Assembly (NCBI RefSeq): GCF_040954645.1
Contig: NC_092803.1
Coordinates: 125,749,461-125,813,460 of the forward strand
Length of the DNA: 64,000 nt
From: Diabrotica undecimpunctata
Lineage: Eukaryota > Arthropoda > Insecta > Coleoptera > Chrysomelidae
Reading direction: 5' to 3'
Shown here: positions 32,310 through 45,487 of the stretch, piece by piece
How the letters are laid out: every line of letters starts with the position of its first letter
Position numbering within the stretch: position 1 is the first letter of the stretch
The notes under the pieces: generated by a model
What the model was told of the DNA's origin: nothing
The model's input: the letters and a program-made list of their open reading frames with translations, nothing else
Databases searched by the model: none
Translations under genes and position numbers: made by a program

Positions 32310-33170
32310 ATATAGATGTGTCGGAACTCCAACACGACGACCAACAAGACTTTGAAATTTATCAGGTCTCTAGAAATTTATCCACCTAAGAGGCAGCGTA
32401 CAAAGATGTCATTCCATTCCAATGGTCATGAACAAAAATAATTTATAATTATTGTTTACTGTCCTTTGCGCTAAATAAAATATGCAAAATGTACATCTGT
32501 CAGAAAACCATTCTGTAGCTGTTGAAAAACCAACTATACTACCTTTTATAAAATATTATTTTATTATATATTATTTTAAAGAAAATTACAGCCATCGCTC
32601 TAAATGGCCAGATATCCGAATACCTTATGTTGTCAAAGGCTACACCTTTTTCACATTCAGATAGATTCACCCAACTTTTGCTTCTTCACCCTCTCAGTCT
32701 CATAAAGTAAATTAACGAAGCACATAGCTCTCAGCTGGTCTCAGCTTTTTTTCTCATGCACACAATAAGTTTTAGTTCTCTCTCTCACTCTAGATACCTC
32801 ATGTTCCATAGTATATAAGAGCCAAATTACGAAAATTTTACAGGTCGTCACAAGGGTTTGACGCCCAACAGGAAACTTGTGGACGAACACTCGCTTTTCC
32901 TTTAGTAGCTTAAATATATTTTAAGACAATATATGTCGTAGGAGCACCATTTGTTAGTCTTCTTGTTTAATTAGGCAGATCTTGCTTAGATGTGTAAAAA
33001 CTCAAATATGATGACTCATAAAATTATCTCTAGCAATTTTCTCACATAAATAATTTATATCTGAAGTGTTTTTATATCCTAGTAGTCTTAGATTTGTAAT
33101 TTTTTTGCATTTTTTTACTAGTCCCATTAAGTACTCGATAATCATGGATGTCAAGAATAATTTAATCTTT
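32306..33170. other. Unassigned, with a TATA-like promoter motif
   Basis: GTATATAAGAGCC at about 32813 lies 25-35 bases before CAGGTCGTCACAAGGG and GACGCCCAACAGG. This could be the promoter part of an LTR or a host core promoter, but I find no matching second LTR, primer site or coding region. Earlier a short acidic frame (DDIDVSELQHDDQQDFEIYQ) begins at 32307. Confidence 0.25.
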
Positions 33171-33174
33171 TTTC

Positions 33175-33930
33175 TTTTTCTTATTCCACCGCCTCCTTTC
33201 GAAGGTTGGCAATCTAAATGGCAATTATAGCTTTGAAAACTGCGGCACGAAATATTTCAGCGGATAAATGGTAAAACCATTTCCTCAGATCTTTCAGCTA
33301 CGAGATGAAAACATCAGTAGAGTCTTCCTTCTGATCTTTTGCACTGTACTATAGCCTCCAATATGATTCGGAATAATTTATATTTTTTACTTTTCATCAC
33401 TTCTGAAGTCCGGAGTTCTGGAGTCTTCCAACTGATCTTTTGCACTGTACTATACCCTCCAATATGAATCGAAACAATTTATATTTTTTACTTTTCATCA
33501 CATGTTTGATCATGTTTCGTAATTCTTTTTGTTTACACATGCGCTGAAGTACTTCATCGTTAATAAAGTTTTGTACCAATAGAATTCTCAGCATCCGTCT
33601 GTATATATATACATCTCAAAGTTATCTATTCTTCTTTCTGTTTCAGAGTCCATTATGCAACTTGCACAGCAACACAGCAAGACAAAGAAAACGTAACATC
33701 TGATCATTCGGATTCTAAACTCATGACTAAGGTCTGATCTTGTAAAAAATCTTTTCATGTTCATGTTTTCTTTGCTTGTCCGATTCGTGATAGGGTCTAT
33801 TTTTTTCTTTGCACTGGTTGTTAATATTTGCTCCCAAATATTTTATGGAAATTATTTCTTCTATTATTTGTCCCTTAGCACACAAATGTATGTTTATTAG
33901 TATTTTTGAAAATACTAGAATTTTTTTCAA
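33175..33930 (-). pseudogene. LINE C-terminal half, degraded
   Basis: Segments on the minus strand, from the right, are LVFSKILINIHLCAKGQIIE and SIKYLGANINNQCKEK (thumb), then FINDEVLQRMCKQKELRNMI, YKLFRFILEGIVQCKRSVGR (tail) and EIFRAAVFKAIIAIWIANL. They match the + strand LINE at 61018-61920 almost word for word (LVFSKTPINVQVYAKGQIIE), so both come from one family. A local 101-bp tandem duplication (33320-33501) repeats part of the tail. RT and endonuclease are missing. Confidence 0.8.
33320..33501 (+). repeat. 101-bp tandem duplication inside LINE remnant
   Basis: GAGTCTTCC starts at 33320 and again at 33421. Both are followed by CTGATCTTTTGCACTGTACT and TTTATATTTTTTACTTTTCATCAC with few differences. 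Confidence 0.85.
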
Positions 33931-33934
33931 ATGT

Positions 33935-34720
33935 TTGCAAACATTTGGATTTTAACCGAAAAAGTACTGGTATTTTGCTAGTGTACCTGATGTACATGAT
34001 ATTAATCTTTCTGCTACAATCATAACATATAATTAAAACTTTCATTTAAAAAAGTTTTATTTCTTTTTCCCTTTATTATAAATACTGTGTATATAAATAT
34101 TGTGTTATGGGTAGTATAAAGCATTTCACGGAAGTGAGATAAATTATTTTAAGGTAGAGCAACTAATAAAAAAATCAAGAATATTTCATAAAGAAATACC
34201 GAAAATTATACAATGTTATCTGAGGTGTCCATTAACGTACCTGTGATCTTTGCTCCTATGAGACGTAAGTAAGGCCCAAGGGATAGGGTCGCCGACAAAT
34301 TCGCAAAGTCCCCTATGGACCTGTTATTTATGGGTCAGTTCAGATTAGTTCAAGCGGGTCTAAATGTTAAAGGCCTATTAGTTTTGCCTGGATGAAATAT
34401 TTAAACTAATTTTAGATCCTGCCAAATTGTTTTGGGAGTATAATTAATAAATGGAATGTCTTTGTATACATTATATTGATGAAGAATCTGTGATAGGAAT
34501 AGACAAGTCACGCACAAAACCCATAAAGGATGTTTAAAGTATGACGTGCCATTAAATTAATTAGTAGGACTAAAATTACAAAAAAAGAACTCGGAGAAGA
34601 AAGTCATCTGTGGATCAAACAGATTTCATCCGAAATTCTAGAAATTAATTTAGTATTACAAAGTGAAAATATTTATAAAAGTTTGAAATGATCTATTTCT
34701 GGTATCTTGCAAAATGATGA
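33935..34720. other. No gene recognised
   Basis: AT-rich sequence with a slightly GC-richer stretch at 34220-34360. I checked it for a tRNA cloverleaf and saw none. Confidence 0.4.
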
Positions 34721-34721
34721 A

Positions 34722-34724
34722 ATA

Positions 34725-34779
<55 letters not shown>
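34722..34779. repeat. (AT)n microsatellite
   Basis: AT dinucleotides with one ATGTAT interruption at the left. Confidence 0.96.
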
Positions 34780-34781
<2 letters not shown>

Positions 34782-35158
34782 ATATAACGACATTGTTTTG
34801 TTGACCAAAGGAATTAAGATTTATTGCAATCGCATCTCTAGAGCATATTTATTATAATGCTCTAAAACTAATTTTTTGGTTATTTATTAGCCTTAATAGC
34901 AGTACAAATAAATAAGTAAGTAAATAAGTAATATGCTTTATTGTCACTGAAAATTGTACAAATTTTATGGACAAAGCTTATAGCAATAAGACAAAAAGAA
35001 GAAAAAAATCAGAATAAGAATCGTTTGTACTTTTAAATAAAAAAAAAACAATAAAATTCTTTCAAACTTAAACATAAAAAATACTACCTAATTAAGAACC
35101 TACAAACTTCGTAAAATGTACCTAACAAAAAATAAAAATTAGGAAAGCAGATTAATGA
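34780..35158. other. Possible LINE 3' end
   Basis: AATAAGTAAGTAAATAAGTA at 34910 followed by ATGCTTTATTGTCACTG looks like the A-rich tail and 3' UTR of a minus-strand LINE, but no coding part is attached. Confidence 0.25.
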
Positions 35159-35159
35159 A

Positions 35160-36185
35160 TTAAGGGCTCAAATATTCCACCTCCTTGTGCTAAACAGTAA
35201 CCAAATCTGTCATACAGATTTCTCCTCATATTTTGAAGTAGGGCTGGTGTAATGCTTGCAGAGAAATGAAGTATTTTTGACCTTAATTAGACTAGGTTTG
35301 TGGACCTTTCAAACTGATGCCTATAAATGTTTTCTTTGAGGAAACTCCAAAAAAAGAAATCGTTAGGCGCTAAGTAATAGGATCTAGCAGGCCATTTAAT
35401 TGTACCACGTGTACTTCAAACGTTTGATTGAGGAAGTCAATAGTTGCTCTAGAGTTGTGAGCCGAGCACCCATCCTGTTGGAAATAAAGCTCCCGAAAAT
35501 TAACGGGAAGGCGTCGAACTGCCGGAATTATCTCATTCTGTAAAAGTTCTAAATATTTGGGCCCGTTTAGGTTTCCATCGATAAAAAATGGACCGACAAT
35601 ATGGTCGCCTAACATTCCAGTCCAAACATTTAACTTTTGCGGATGCTGCGGATGCTTATGTAATGAATATGAAGATTCGTCAGAAAATAAAATATTTTTT
35701 AAAAAGTGTACATTTTCATTATGTTTATCTAACATAAATTCACAAAACTCCATCCGCCTAAAGTTATCTTCCGGAAACAGTTCTTGTGTTGGTTGTATCT
35801 TAAAACAGTGATACCCATTCCTTTCAAGAACTCGCTGGACAGTTCGAGCATTCACGTTAACTTCCCTAGCAATTTGTAAACTATTGCAGGGTTCACTAGC
35901 TTTCACAAAAGCACAAATATCAATATCCCTGTTGTGACGCTCCGCATCGACAGATCTAACACGTGGTTTATTACCTTCATGACACTTTTTAGAACTGTTT
36001 CATCATCTAGATAGAACACATCCCGAAGTTTGAAAATGTTTAATGGTATTTTTAACTGTTGTAACACTTGGTGAGGGTCTATTTTCAAAGGCAACAATAA
36101 ATAAATCAATTACTTCGCGTATCGAATGAAAGTACCATGTTACAAGTTACACTTTTTCTTGGACGGTATACAACGCAATAGGCAT
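35160..36185 (-). pseudogene. Mariner-like transposase (DUF4817 type), degraded
   Basis: From an ATG at 36185 one frame reads MPIALYTVQEKV, stop, LVTWYFHSIREVIDLFIVAF, PSPSVTTVKNTIKHFQTSG (DUF4817-like DNA-binding region), two stops, then from 35906 KASEPCNSLQIAREVNVNAR and TVQRVLERNGYH (second HTH). Next are NILFSDESSYSLH with the first catalytic Asp, LNVWTGMLGDHIVGPFFIDG and YFQQDGCSAHNSRATIDFL with the second Asp. A frameshift near 35400 leads into ARSYYLAPNDFFFWSFLKEN, which covers the third catalytic region. No terminal repeats are evident. It is a relative of, but not the same family as, 22828-23667. Confidence 0.85.
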
Positions 36186-36327
36186 TTTATTAATTATTTG
36201 TTTATTCTTTCAGAACTTCGTTTGAAATTTTTAATGTCAATGTGACAATTACGAAAATTCGTACCTACTGTGAAATGAATATAGAGGTGGAGACGTGTGT
36301 ATGGTCAATAAAACAATGTCGTAGTCT

Positions 36328-36352
36328 ATATATATATATATATATATATATA
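36328..36352. repeat. Short (AT)n tract
   Basis: About 25 bp of AT dinucleotides to the left of the mariner element, ending in its TA target site. Confidence 0.9.
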
Positions 36353-37192
36353 CAGCTTGTCAATTTTAAAACTTACAATGGGCTATATCTCACAAACAAA
36401 AGCTGATATAGAAAAATGCTTGAAACCATTTCTTGTATAGTAAGGGGGAACTAAAAATTTTTTGTTGAACTCCAAATTTGTTAAAAAGGTAAATTAAGTA
36501 AATATTCAAAGTGGGTTCCGTTGTTTTGTAAATAATAATACAGCCTATTTTTAAATTCTGCACGAACTTTGGCAAATGTTGTTCTAGTAACAGCGCCACA
36601 TGCTTGCCTAATTCTTTCTTTATTTCCCCAAGTGGCGCAGGTTGCGTTTTATAAACAACTGACTTGAGGTAACCCCATAGAAAAAAGTCAGGTAGCGGTA
36701 AGTCCGGTGACCTCGGTGGCCACTCAATAGGACCTATCCTTCCAATCCATTTGTTCGCATAATTAGTCCATAACCAGTGCCTAACTGGAGCTGCATAGTG
36801 AGGAGGTGCTTCATTTTGTTGGAAGTGCAGCAAATCTTCGTCTAGAGCTAGGTGTATGCATGCAGAATTAAAGGTGCGATCGTGTTTTCCAGCATATTGG
36901 GATAAATGAAAAACCTCATTAAATTTTCCATTAAGGCCAAAGTTTCACAATTATTGTTTCACCCTGTATAATTATTATTTATACAATTGGATAGCATTTT
37001 TTATAGTCTTTTCAATGATGTATCACGAGTAGGGGTTTGCAATTTAAACTTTTTTGGTTGGGTGGGTGGGGCCTGGGGGGTGAGTTCTTTTCCATGTCAT
37101 TTTAGTTACCCCTTACTATTCTAGAAACAGTTTCAAGCATTTTTCGATATCAGCTTTTGTTCGTGAGATATAACCCATTGTAAGTTTTACTG
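36353..37192 (-). mobile_element. Internally deleted mariner-like element
   Basis: The inverted termini share AAACTTACAATGGG, TATATCTCAC, AACAAAAGCTGATAT and GAAAAATGCTTGAAAC over about 95 bp. The left copy has an 11-bp insertion near the tip. TA flanks both sides (36351-36352 and 37193-37194). At 840 bp it retains only the second half of the transposase, on the minus strand. Confidence 0.8.
36390..36833 (-). pseudogene. Mariner-like transposase, C-terminal half
   Basis: MLHFQQNEAPPHYAAPVRHW, then WPPRSPDLPLPDFFLWGYLK and SVVYKTQP. The family pattern is FQQDGAPPHYA ... WPPRSPDLTPLDFFLWGYLK. The second catalytic Asp is Asn (QQNEAPPH), while the third is kept. The N-terminal half, including the DNA-binding region and first Asp, has been deleted. 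The reading frame runs into the right-hand inverted repeat. Confidence 0.85.
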
Positions 37193-37197
37193 TATAT

Positions 37198-37198
<1 letters not shown>

Positions 37199-37268
<70 letters not shown>

Positions 37269-37272
37269 TATA
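37199..37272. repeat. (AT)n microsatellite
   Basis: AT dinucleotides between two TA-target transposons, ending ACATATATATA. Confidence 0.96.
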
Positions 37273-39374
<2,102 letters not shown>

Positions 39375-39735
39375 CAATGCAAATACATTTTATGACGAAG
39401 TAATTAAGGAAATTGAAGTTTCTTAAATCGATAAAAACTTTTACGTAATTATCGCTGAAAGTATAGATATATATGGTCGATATATGGTACATCTTATAAT
39501 CGGTGCCATAAAAGAGGATGAACCAGGAAAGTCATATTTAATAGCTGCAAAATAATTAGAAAAAACCAAAAATATGACTGTAAGCCGTTTCATTCAGTAG
39601 ACACTATCTGCTTTCTTTTTATCAGAAGAAATAATAAGTGAAATTTTTTTAATATTTTTATCAAAAGTAGGACCAAATTTGAAAATATTTGACCCAAATA
39701 TGCTACACGTCACTTATTTTCTACATGAAGTGATA

Positions 39736-39743
39736 TGGATTTA
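39736..39743 (+). repeat. Left TSD of ribozyme element D
   Basis: TGGATTTA, repeated at 40197-40204. With one mismatch the repeat extends to 12 bp (GATATGGATTTA / GATTTGGATTTA). Confidence 0.75.
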
Positions 39744-40196
39744 AATCCGTAAGATAGTTTCGAAACACAATTTAGAATTCTGCCTTAATCTGAGCCTTCT
39801 AAAAATTGCAAGGCAAAGCAGACGTTGATAAAGATGTTAATAGAGACATGGGGAATCTATAATTTGCATTCCACGACATGTCTCCTCAACTAAGCAGAAA
39901 TCATTAGCGAATTGGTTTCTTGTACTCATACAGAGTAGATCCGAATAAAATGAAAAAGACAGTCAAGATTTGATTTCACGTACAAAGCGTCTATGTAATC
40001 GTTTATACGTATTTCGCCTTAATAAGGCTCATCAGAACAGGTATTCATAGGCGTTTTCAACGTGAAAAATAAATCTTTCCTGTCTTTAAGAAGCAATACT
40101 AAAATGGCTTCGAAACGGACGCAATAGCGACATCTGATAATAAATCCGTAAAATAGTTTCAAACACAATTCAGATTTCTGTCTTTTTCATTTGATT
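39744..40196 (-). mobile_element. Retrozyme-like element D inside a hAT gene
   Basis: A 453-bp insert of the same family as A and C. AATCCGTAAGATAGTTTC at its left end recurs as AATCCGTAAAATAGTTTC about 399 bp later, so it holds 1.1 units. Its start point within the unit differs from A and C (a circular permutation). One hammerhead lies at 39974-40067. Removing the insert and one TSD rejoins the hAT sequence. Confidence 0.8.
39974..40067 (-). ncRNA. Type I hammerhead ribozyme candidate, D
   Basis: Core at 40012-40035: CTGATGA, GCCTTATTAAGGC, GAAA. Stem II GCCUU/AAGGC is a third paired variant of this helix. The outer helix TTTCACGT/ACGTGAAA is intact. The stem III-like hairpin (TACGTA/TTACATA) is slightly weaker than in A. 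Confidence 0.75.
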
Positions 40197-40204
40197 TGGA
40201 TTTA
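40197..40204 (+). repeat. Right TSD of ribozyme element D
   Basis: TGGATTTA, identical to 39736-39743. Confidence 0.75.
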
Positions 40205-40854
40205 TTCAATAAATTAATTGTTATTTGTGAAAGCACATTTGTGTGTGCAAATCTATATAGAAAAATTACCAGGTGATGCCAACAAAGATCCAATCATTTT
40301 GATGCCATAAAAGATGTTGTGTTAGATATGCAAAATGACTCACAGTGTGTAACTGTAAGTCAAGAACTTTTAAGTAACGTACAAATTGATAAAGAATTAA
40401 TGTATATAAAAGTAAATTTTAGTTTTTATCAGATCTAATAAAGTCATTCGAACAAAGCAATATACAATTAATTGATTCGGTCAATCTTATTAACAGTTTT
40501 TCCGCTTATTGTCAAAAAATTCCCGAAATAAATTAGAGAATGTATTACAAAAAAATTAGGGCTTTGATTGTTTGAGCAAAGTTGTACGTATTTTTGAAGG
40601 GAAGATCTTACGACTTGGCAAATTAATTTACTGCCTAAATTAAAATATTGCCGTATAAAGTCAGTAGATGTAGAATGGACGTTTTCTGTTTCCAAACACA
40701 TTTTTAGTGATAGAAGACAAAAGTTTTTAATTGAAAATTTTGAAAAATATTTAATTAGAAATGATTTTAATATTTTTTTATTTTTGAGTATTTTTAATAT
40801 GTATTTGCATAAATAAAAATGTGCATATGTATTTGCGCTTATTTTGGTTATTTT

Positions 40855-41225
40855 TTTATTGGATATATTACGCTCTGTAATAATAACATCTCCGGCAGAA
40901 ACAAGACACGACAGAGTTAGAACAAAAAGAATACTAGCAAGAGCAGAGATGGAAACCCTTAGAAAATTTGATGATAGGACATTATGGGACAGAGCTAGAA
41001 GTACAGATATACGAAAGAAATACGAAGTGGACAACATTAAGGACAGAGAAGGAAAGAATGGAACGATCATAGAAGAAGAATGGCAACAAATAGAGTAGTA
41101 ACGATGGCAAGAAACGGTTGGCCAATAGAAAGACAATCAGTTGGAAGACCAGGAAAATAATAAAACGATAAGATACGTCACTCACATTGAAAAACATGCA
41201 GAGTCATTTCTAAAAATAAAAAGGA
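40855..41225 (+). pseudogene. LINE tail fragment
   Basis: AETRHDRVRTKRILARAEME, TLRKFDDRTLWDRARSTDIR, KKYEVDNIKD, then after frame changes RVVTMARNGWPIERQSVGRP. This corresponds to the LINE block AETR...T...L..AEMK.LR.I.G.TL.DR.RS..IR and the later R..GRP. The RT is missing. It adjoins the end of the hAT remnant. Confidence 0.7.
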
Positions 41226-41229
41226 GAGA

Positions 41230-42335
41230 TAAAGAGGAGAAGTGAAAGCTTTTCTAATTATTTGTCTGGGGATAAAGACAACATTCGTACAGAATCTTAT
41301 TATTAATCTGAATAATCCTTGTTTTTTTTTTAAAGGTTTAAGAATTTTATTTGTTATAATTTTCTATGCGATGCTCAGAAACTTTTGATTTGAACTCGTT
41401 GAAATTTTGTAGCGTTTAATGCAGCATAATATGTTAAAGGTAACTGTCAACAAACGGAATATTAATAAAGCAAAGCTTCTATAATGATGTTGTATTACTT
41501 TTATTCCATAGTAAAATGCTGAGGCGAGTATTACGGAATTAGGCCACAACACGGCGTCATGGAAGTAGCGCCAAAAAATAAGCTTTATAGGGAATATGCG
41601 CTGTAAACAATTGAAAGAGTCAATTTACGAAACGAGGAGAGTCCATTATACAACATTACAAACTTTTTCAATTTTATTAAAATCTATAACAAGGATATTA
41701 ACTAACAGCGGTTTTGTGTAAAGAAAATTTAAATAGTAAATAAAAAAATATTAAATAGATAATTAAACTATTTTATTCAATTTTAACATAAAAACAATGA
41801 TGAGTAGTTATTCTCTGTTCTCTCCTATTATATTGAACCAAATGACGCTGATTTTACTTATAAACGACATGAAAAAAAATCAAAAAGAGATATTATCGCA
41901 CAGAGAAAGCAGACGGATGTACCGTATGTGCTTTTTTATAATTAGACACAGCAGCGGCATTTTAAGGCATACAGATGGGGTGGTGATCCAAGTATACCTA
42001 CAGATGCACTTGCACTCTTGCATTTTTAAACCTTTTTTCGCCATAACCGTGCTATCGAAAAGGAGATGAATTTAGTCTCTAAATAATTTACTTTTCATTC
42101 CTGTTAGTTTTCTTAGTGTTGCTTCTGAAAACCCTAGAGAATTAAAAAGCAGCTAGTATAATTAATATGATTTTTTATTTTAATAATATCTATTTCTGTT
42201 TTCTTTTAATTTAATAATATTTATTGCATAGTAATATATAAATCATCATTAAGGTATCTTCAGTACTAGCTGAGTAACTGCCGTCTTTTATATTCATTTG
42301 TTACGAGGAATCAATCAACACTAAATTTTTTTCGT
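41230..42335. other. No gene recognised
   Basis: AT-rich sequence. A plus-strand frame of 90 codons at 41797-42069 has no recognisable family. Confidence 0.4.
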
Positions 42336-42339
42336 GTTT

Positions 42340-42475
42340 CAGTTGGTTATGTGGCTCTATTTTTTGTTTTGCGTAAGGTTTTCAAGTCTTTGAGTCCATG
42401 CTTCCCAATTTTCTCAATTATATAGTCATCTCATCGCATTTTGAGGTTTCCTCTTTGTCTGCCTATCATTTGTTT
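42340..42475 (-). pseudogene. Possible LINE tail fragment
   Basis: The minus strand reads DRQTKRKPQNAMR, stop, DDYIIEKIGKHG, resembling GRQ.RKPQ.RWDDD......G.W in LINE tails. It is short and decayed. Confidence 0.35.
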
Positions 42476-42859
42476 CTATTTTGTATTTTTCTTCTGATTA
42501 TCTGATTTTTGACTTTTTCTTTCTTTTTAGATATATCATGCTGAATATTTGGGTTTTTGTATTTGTAAAATTGACATAATTGGTAAAGTAGGAGGGAACA
42601 AGGATTAAAGCAAACGTGCAAGACGGAGCGAGATAGGTGAATGGCAAAGAAGATGGAAGAAAATGACGTAAATGCTGTACAATTGATATATTGACGATTA
42701 TAGCTGTTTGCGCTCTCCTCTCAATTGGATGGGCAGGGAAGGAAATACTTGTATGTGTGCAATGCAAAAGAAAGTATGAAGATACTGAGAAATATACCAT
42801 GTATGCGAGGGTTGAATAAGAAGAAGACTATAGTATGGACAGACATATGCGAGGAGATC

Positions 42860-44068
42860 ATATTGGAGGCCTAAATTGAATTATTGCTCCGTAATGAAAA
42901 ACCGACCAACTGAGAGAACAGGTAGGATTCCGTTCAAGTTATGGTACCAATGATTACCTTTATACAGTAAAGACACTAACTGAAAAATCTAAAGAGTACA
43001 ACAAACCTCTAGTCCTTACCATAATAGATTTTCAGCCTTATAGAAGCAATGAAGGACAGCAGCATTGATCATAGGTATAGTTAACTTATTGACAATATTT
43101 ACAAAAATGCCACTATGACTGTTAAGATACACGATAAAACCCGATCAATTAAAATAAAACGTGGGATAAGGCAAGGAGATACATCGTGATTGAAATTATT
43201 CATAGCGGTATTAGAGTATGCCTTTAAGATGGTTAATTGGGTCCACAGAGGAGTAACAACAGACAGCGAAAAGACTGCGAAGAAAAAAGCGGACAGACAT
43301 TGTCCTTATCACAGATAATTTAGGAGAATTTACAGATATGTTAAATGAATTGGACTTTGCATGTTCGAAGGTGGGCCACGAATGAACTTGACCAATACTA
43401 AGTTTATAACAAATTTGTTCCCCAATAACCATTTAACTATTCAAGACAAAGTGGTAGAACTGGTGGGGAATTATACGTATTTGGGTCATTATATAAGAAT
43501 CAGCAGGGATTACCAAACAAGCGAAATTCAAAGACGAATTACTTTAGAATGGACAGCCTTTGAAGCAAGACATACTTAGGACCAACATACCAATTAGCCT
43601 CAAAAGAAAACTAGTTGACCAATGCGTATTACCGGTCATAACCTATGGGGCGGAGACTATGACTTCAACTAAGACTACGGCTTGGAAATTGAGAGTGGCA
43701 TAGAGATGAATGGAACAGTCTATGCTGGGAGTGACGTTGCGGGACCGAATAAGAAACGAAGATGTGCGAAAATGGACGAGTATGGCTGATGTGGAACGCA
43801 TAGCGGAACTGCAATGGAACTGAGCAGGCCATGTAGCGAGAATGCACAACTCACAATGGACGAGCAAAATTACAAATTGGAGGCCAAAGCAGGCAAACGT
43901 AGTAGAGGAAGACCACATACACGTTCGGCTGACGACATCAGGTGTATCACCAAAAATTGGCAACAAATTTTGATAATCGAAAAACATTGGAATAACGTAA
44001 ATATTATGGTTACGAGATTAATAAGAAAGAATGATAAATCAAATAGAGAGCAGAAGCAAGCAGCTTAA
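42860..44068 (+). pseudogene. LINE reverse transcriptase and tail, degraded
   Basis: EQVGFRSSYGTNDYLYTVKT matches EQAGFR.....DH...LK. Then come PLVLTIIDFQ (palm), RSIKIKRGIRQGDTS (GIRQGD motif), ELVGNYTYLGHYIRIS and QTSEIQRRITLEWTAFEA (thumb). Further on are ISLKRKLVDQCVLPVITYGAE, MLGVTLRDRIRNEDVRKW and GKRSRGRPHTRSADDIRCIT, with NWQQI at the end. The catalytic YADD box is not readable. Frame changes are numerous. This is a different LINE subfamily from 45488-46578 (it has TRDRIRNEDVR and RGRP.TRWADDI). Confidence 0.85.
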
Positions 44069-44069
44069 A

Positions 44070-45120
44070 TAATGTAGTAGAGTAGATGTGATCAATAACA
44101 AATGAGGAAGTTAAGAGAAAGTGATGAACTAGTACCAAGAATTTCCACAAGGTTTTCTTAGTATGGAAATTTTAATATGTCAAAATTCCACACTCGCGTC
44201 CAGCTCGGGACGTATGGTACCTTCTAAAGATTTTTCACCGTAGCCATAAACAAAAGAAAAGTTTTTCCATATTTTATTGTAAATTTCGCCACAAGAGTGT
44301 CATATCTGACTACATCTATTTATCTGGTATACATTTAGTTATTTTAATCTTGATCTTTACTGACCTACCTTACATTCAATTAAAAAAAAAAAATCGTGGT
44401 GTTATTCTGTTGGATATGACCGAACATTCCAATTATAGGCTAACCATGTTTTATTTATATCTACCCGATATACCCATATTTTATAATTCTCAATCCTTTT
44501 TTATCTCCGTTAATCAATGTCTCCCGACTGTAGAAAATTTTATGCCAAAAATCTTGATTTTGTATATCTCATTTTGACACTACCTTCCCATGCATTAAAT
44601 AATTTCATTTAGACTAAACTTTAACTTGAATTTCGAGTTTTCCGTTATTAGTTACAGTAACCGTAACAACTCAATAAACTACGCCTCTGTTTACACATTT
44701 GCCAGGAACATTTAGACGATCATGCCTCTTTCGCTCTATGACTGCCTTTTCTGAAAAGCATTCGACATTTTTCACTTCTATTAAAGTTGAGGACTTCGTG
44801 TTTTCAGCGACTTTGGAGAGAGATCCAATATAGGTACTATAAGGGAGATCATTAATGTTTTCATGTTGGATAAGGAGCAGCTGCATTAATACGTTATTTT
44901 GAGTGATTTGAAAACTTTATAGAAACTAAGTGAGTTAAATGCGGAAGGAGATCTTAAAGAAAATAAAAAATAAAAAGACATTAGATATCTTTCAAAGCGT
45001 AATATTCTTGTAACGACGATATTTAGTTACGTGGAGCGTAAATTAATAACAAAATCAAAATAAGCATTTGGAAACTTATTTAAAAGAATTAAAAATCAGA
45101 ATATAATATCATTTAATAGT
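44070..45120. other. No gene recognised
   Basis: AT-rich sequence. A minus-strand 71-codon frame at 44671-44886 (EVKNVECFSEKAVIERKRHD) has a balanced composition but no family I recognise. Confidence 0.35.
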
Positions 45121-45310
45121 AATCTCCCAGTTGAGAGGGGAGAAAATACTTTGGATGCATTATAAATGACAAATTGGATAGCGATGTAGAAATAAAAATG
45201 AGAACAGCGATGGCAAGATCAGCAATGGCTAAATTCCAAAAATAGTTATGCCGAAGCAAGATTTCTGGAAGCTTAAGACTCTGCATGGTCAAATGTTGTA
45301 AAATGTTGAA
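45120..45310 (+). pseudogene. LINE thumb fragment
   Basis: KYFGCIINDKLDSDVEIKMR, TAMARSAMAKFQ, stop, LCRSKISGSLRLCMVKCC matches KYLG..I...L....EI..RI..AR..F.K....L.S..LSL..R.R...CY. Only this piece remains. Confidence 0.7.
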
Positions 45311-45329
45311 AGTTTATATAAACATTTGA

Positions 45330-45440
45330 GTTTAAAACACCTTCTTTCTTGGCTCTACAACTCTAAGTGAGTCTTGGTTACGTTTACTATTTTCCTTTAC
45401 TAATGCCGGTCTTATCTAATCTTCTCTTAGTGCAGCAATC
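45330..45440 (-). pseudogene. LINE 3' tail fragment
   Basis: The minus strand GGAAAATAGTAAACGTAACC and CACTTAGAGTTGTAGAGCCA match the plus strand at 15785-15840 with a few changes. This is a second copy of the same LINE tail. Confidence 0.6.
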
Positions 45441-45487
45441 TCTCATTATTTTACCCCCATCTTACGTAGATCACTCGTTCTTCTTCT

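Larger units (their letters stand above)
39375..40816 (+). pseudogene. hAT-family transposase, degraded and split by insertion
   Basis: Before the insertion one frame reads NFYVIIAESIDIYGRYMVHL, IIGAIKEDEPGKSYLI, KTKNMTVSRFIQ and FDPNMLHVTYFLHEV. This matches the hAT core (D.S.D..GRYV.NLIVG.L, then H..CLAH). After the insertion, NKLIVICESTFVCANLYRKI and near 40660 SVDVEWTFSVSKHIFSDRRQ, FLIENFEKYLI match the hAT C-terminal dimerisation region (DVERSFS.YK.ILSDRR). Several stops and a 453-bp ribozyme element (39744-40196) interrupt it. The BED finger is not visible. Confidence 0.8.

Noticed and set aside
32800..32900. LTR with TATA box and primer-binding site
   Set aside because: Only a TATA-like motif and a suggestive CGCCCAACA end are visible. 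No second LTR, no TG...CA boundaries and no gag/pol text.
34220..34370. tRNA-like GC-richer segment
   Set aside because: No cloverleaf arms or B-box consensus could be formed by eye.
40468..41136. Minus-strand frame of 222 codons
   Set aside because: It is antisense to the hAT C-terminus and a LINE tail that read sensibly on the plus strand.
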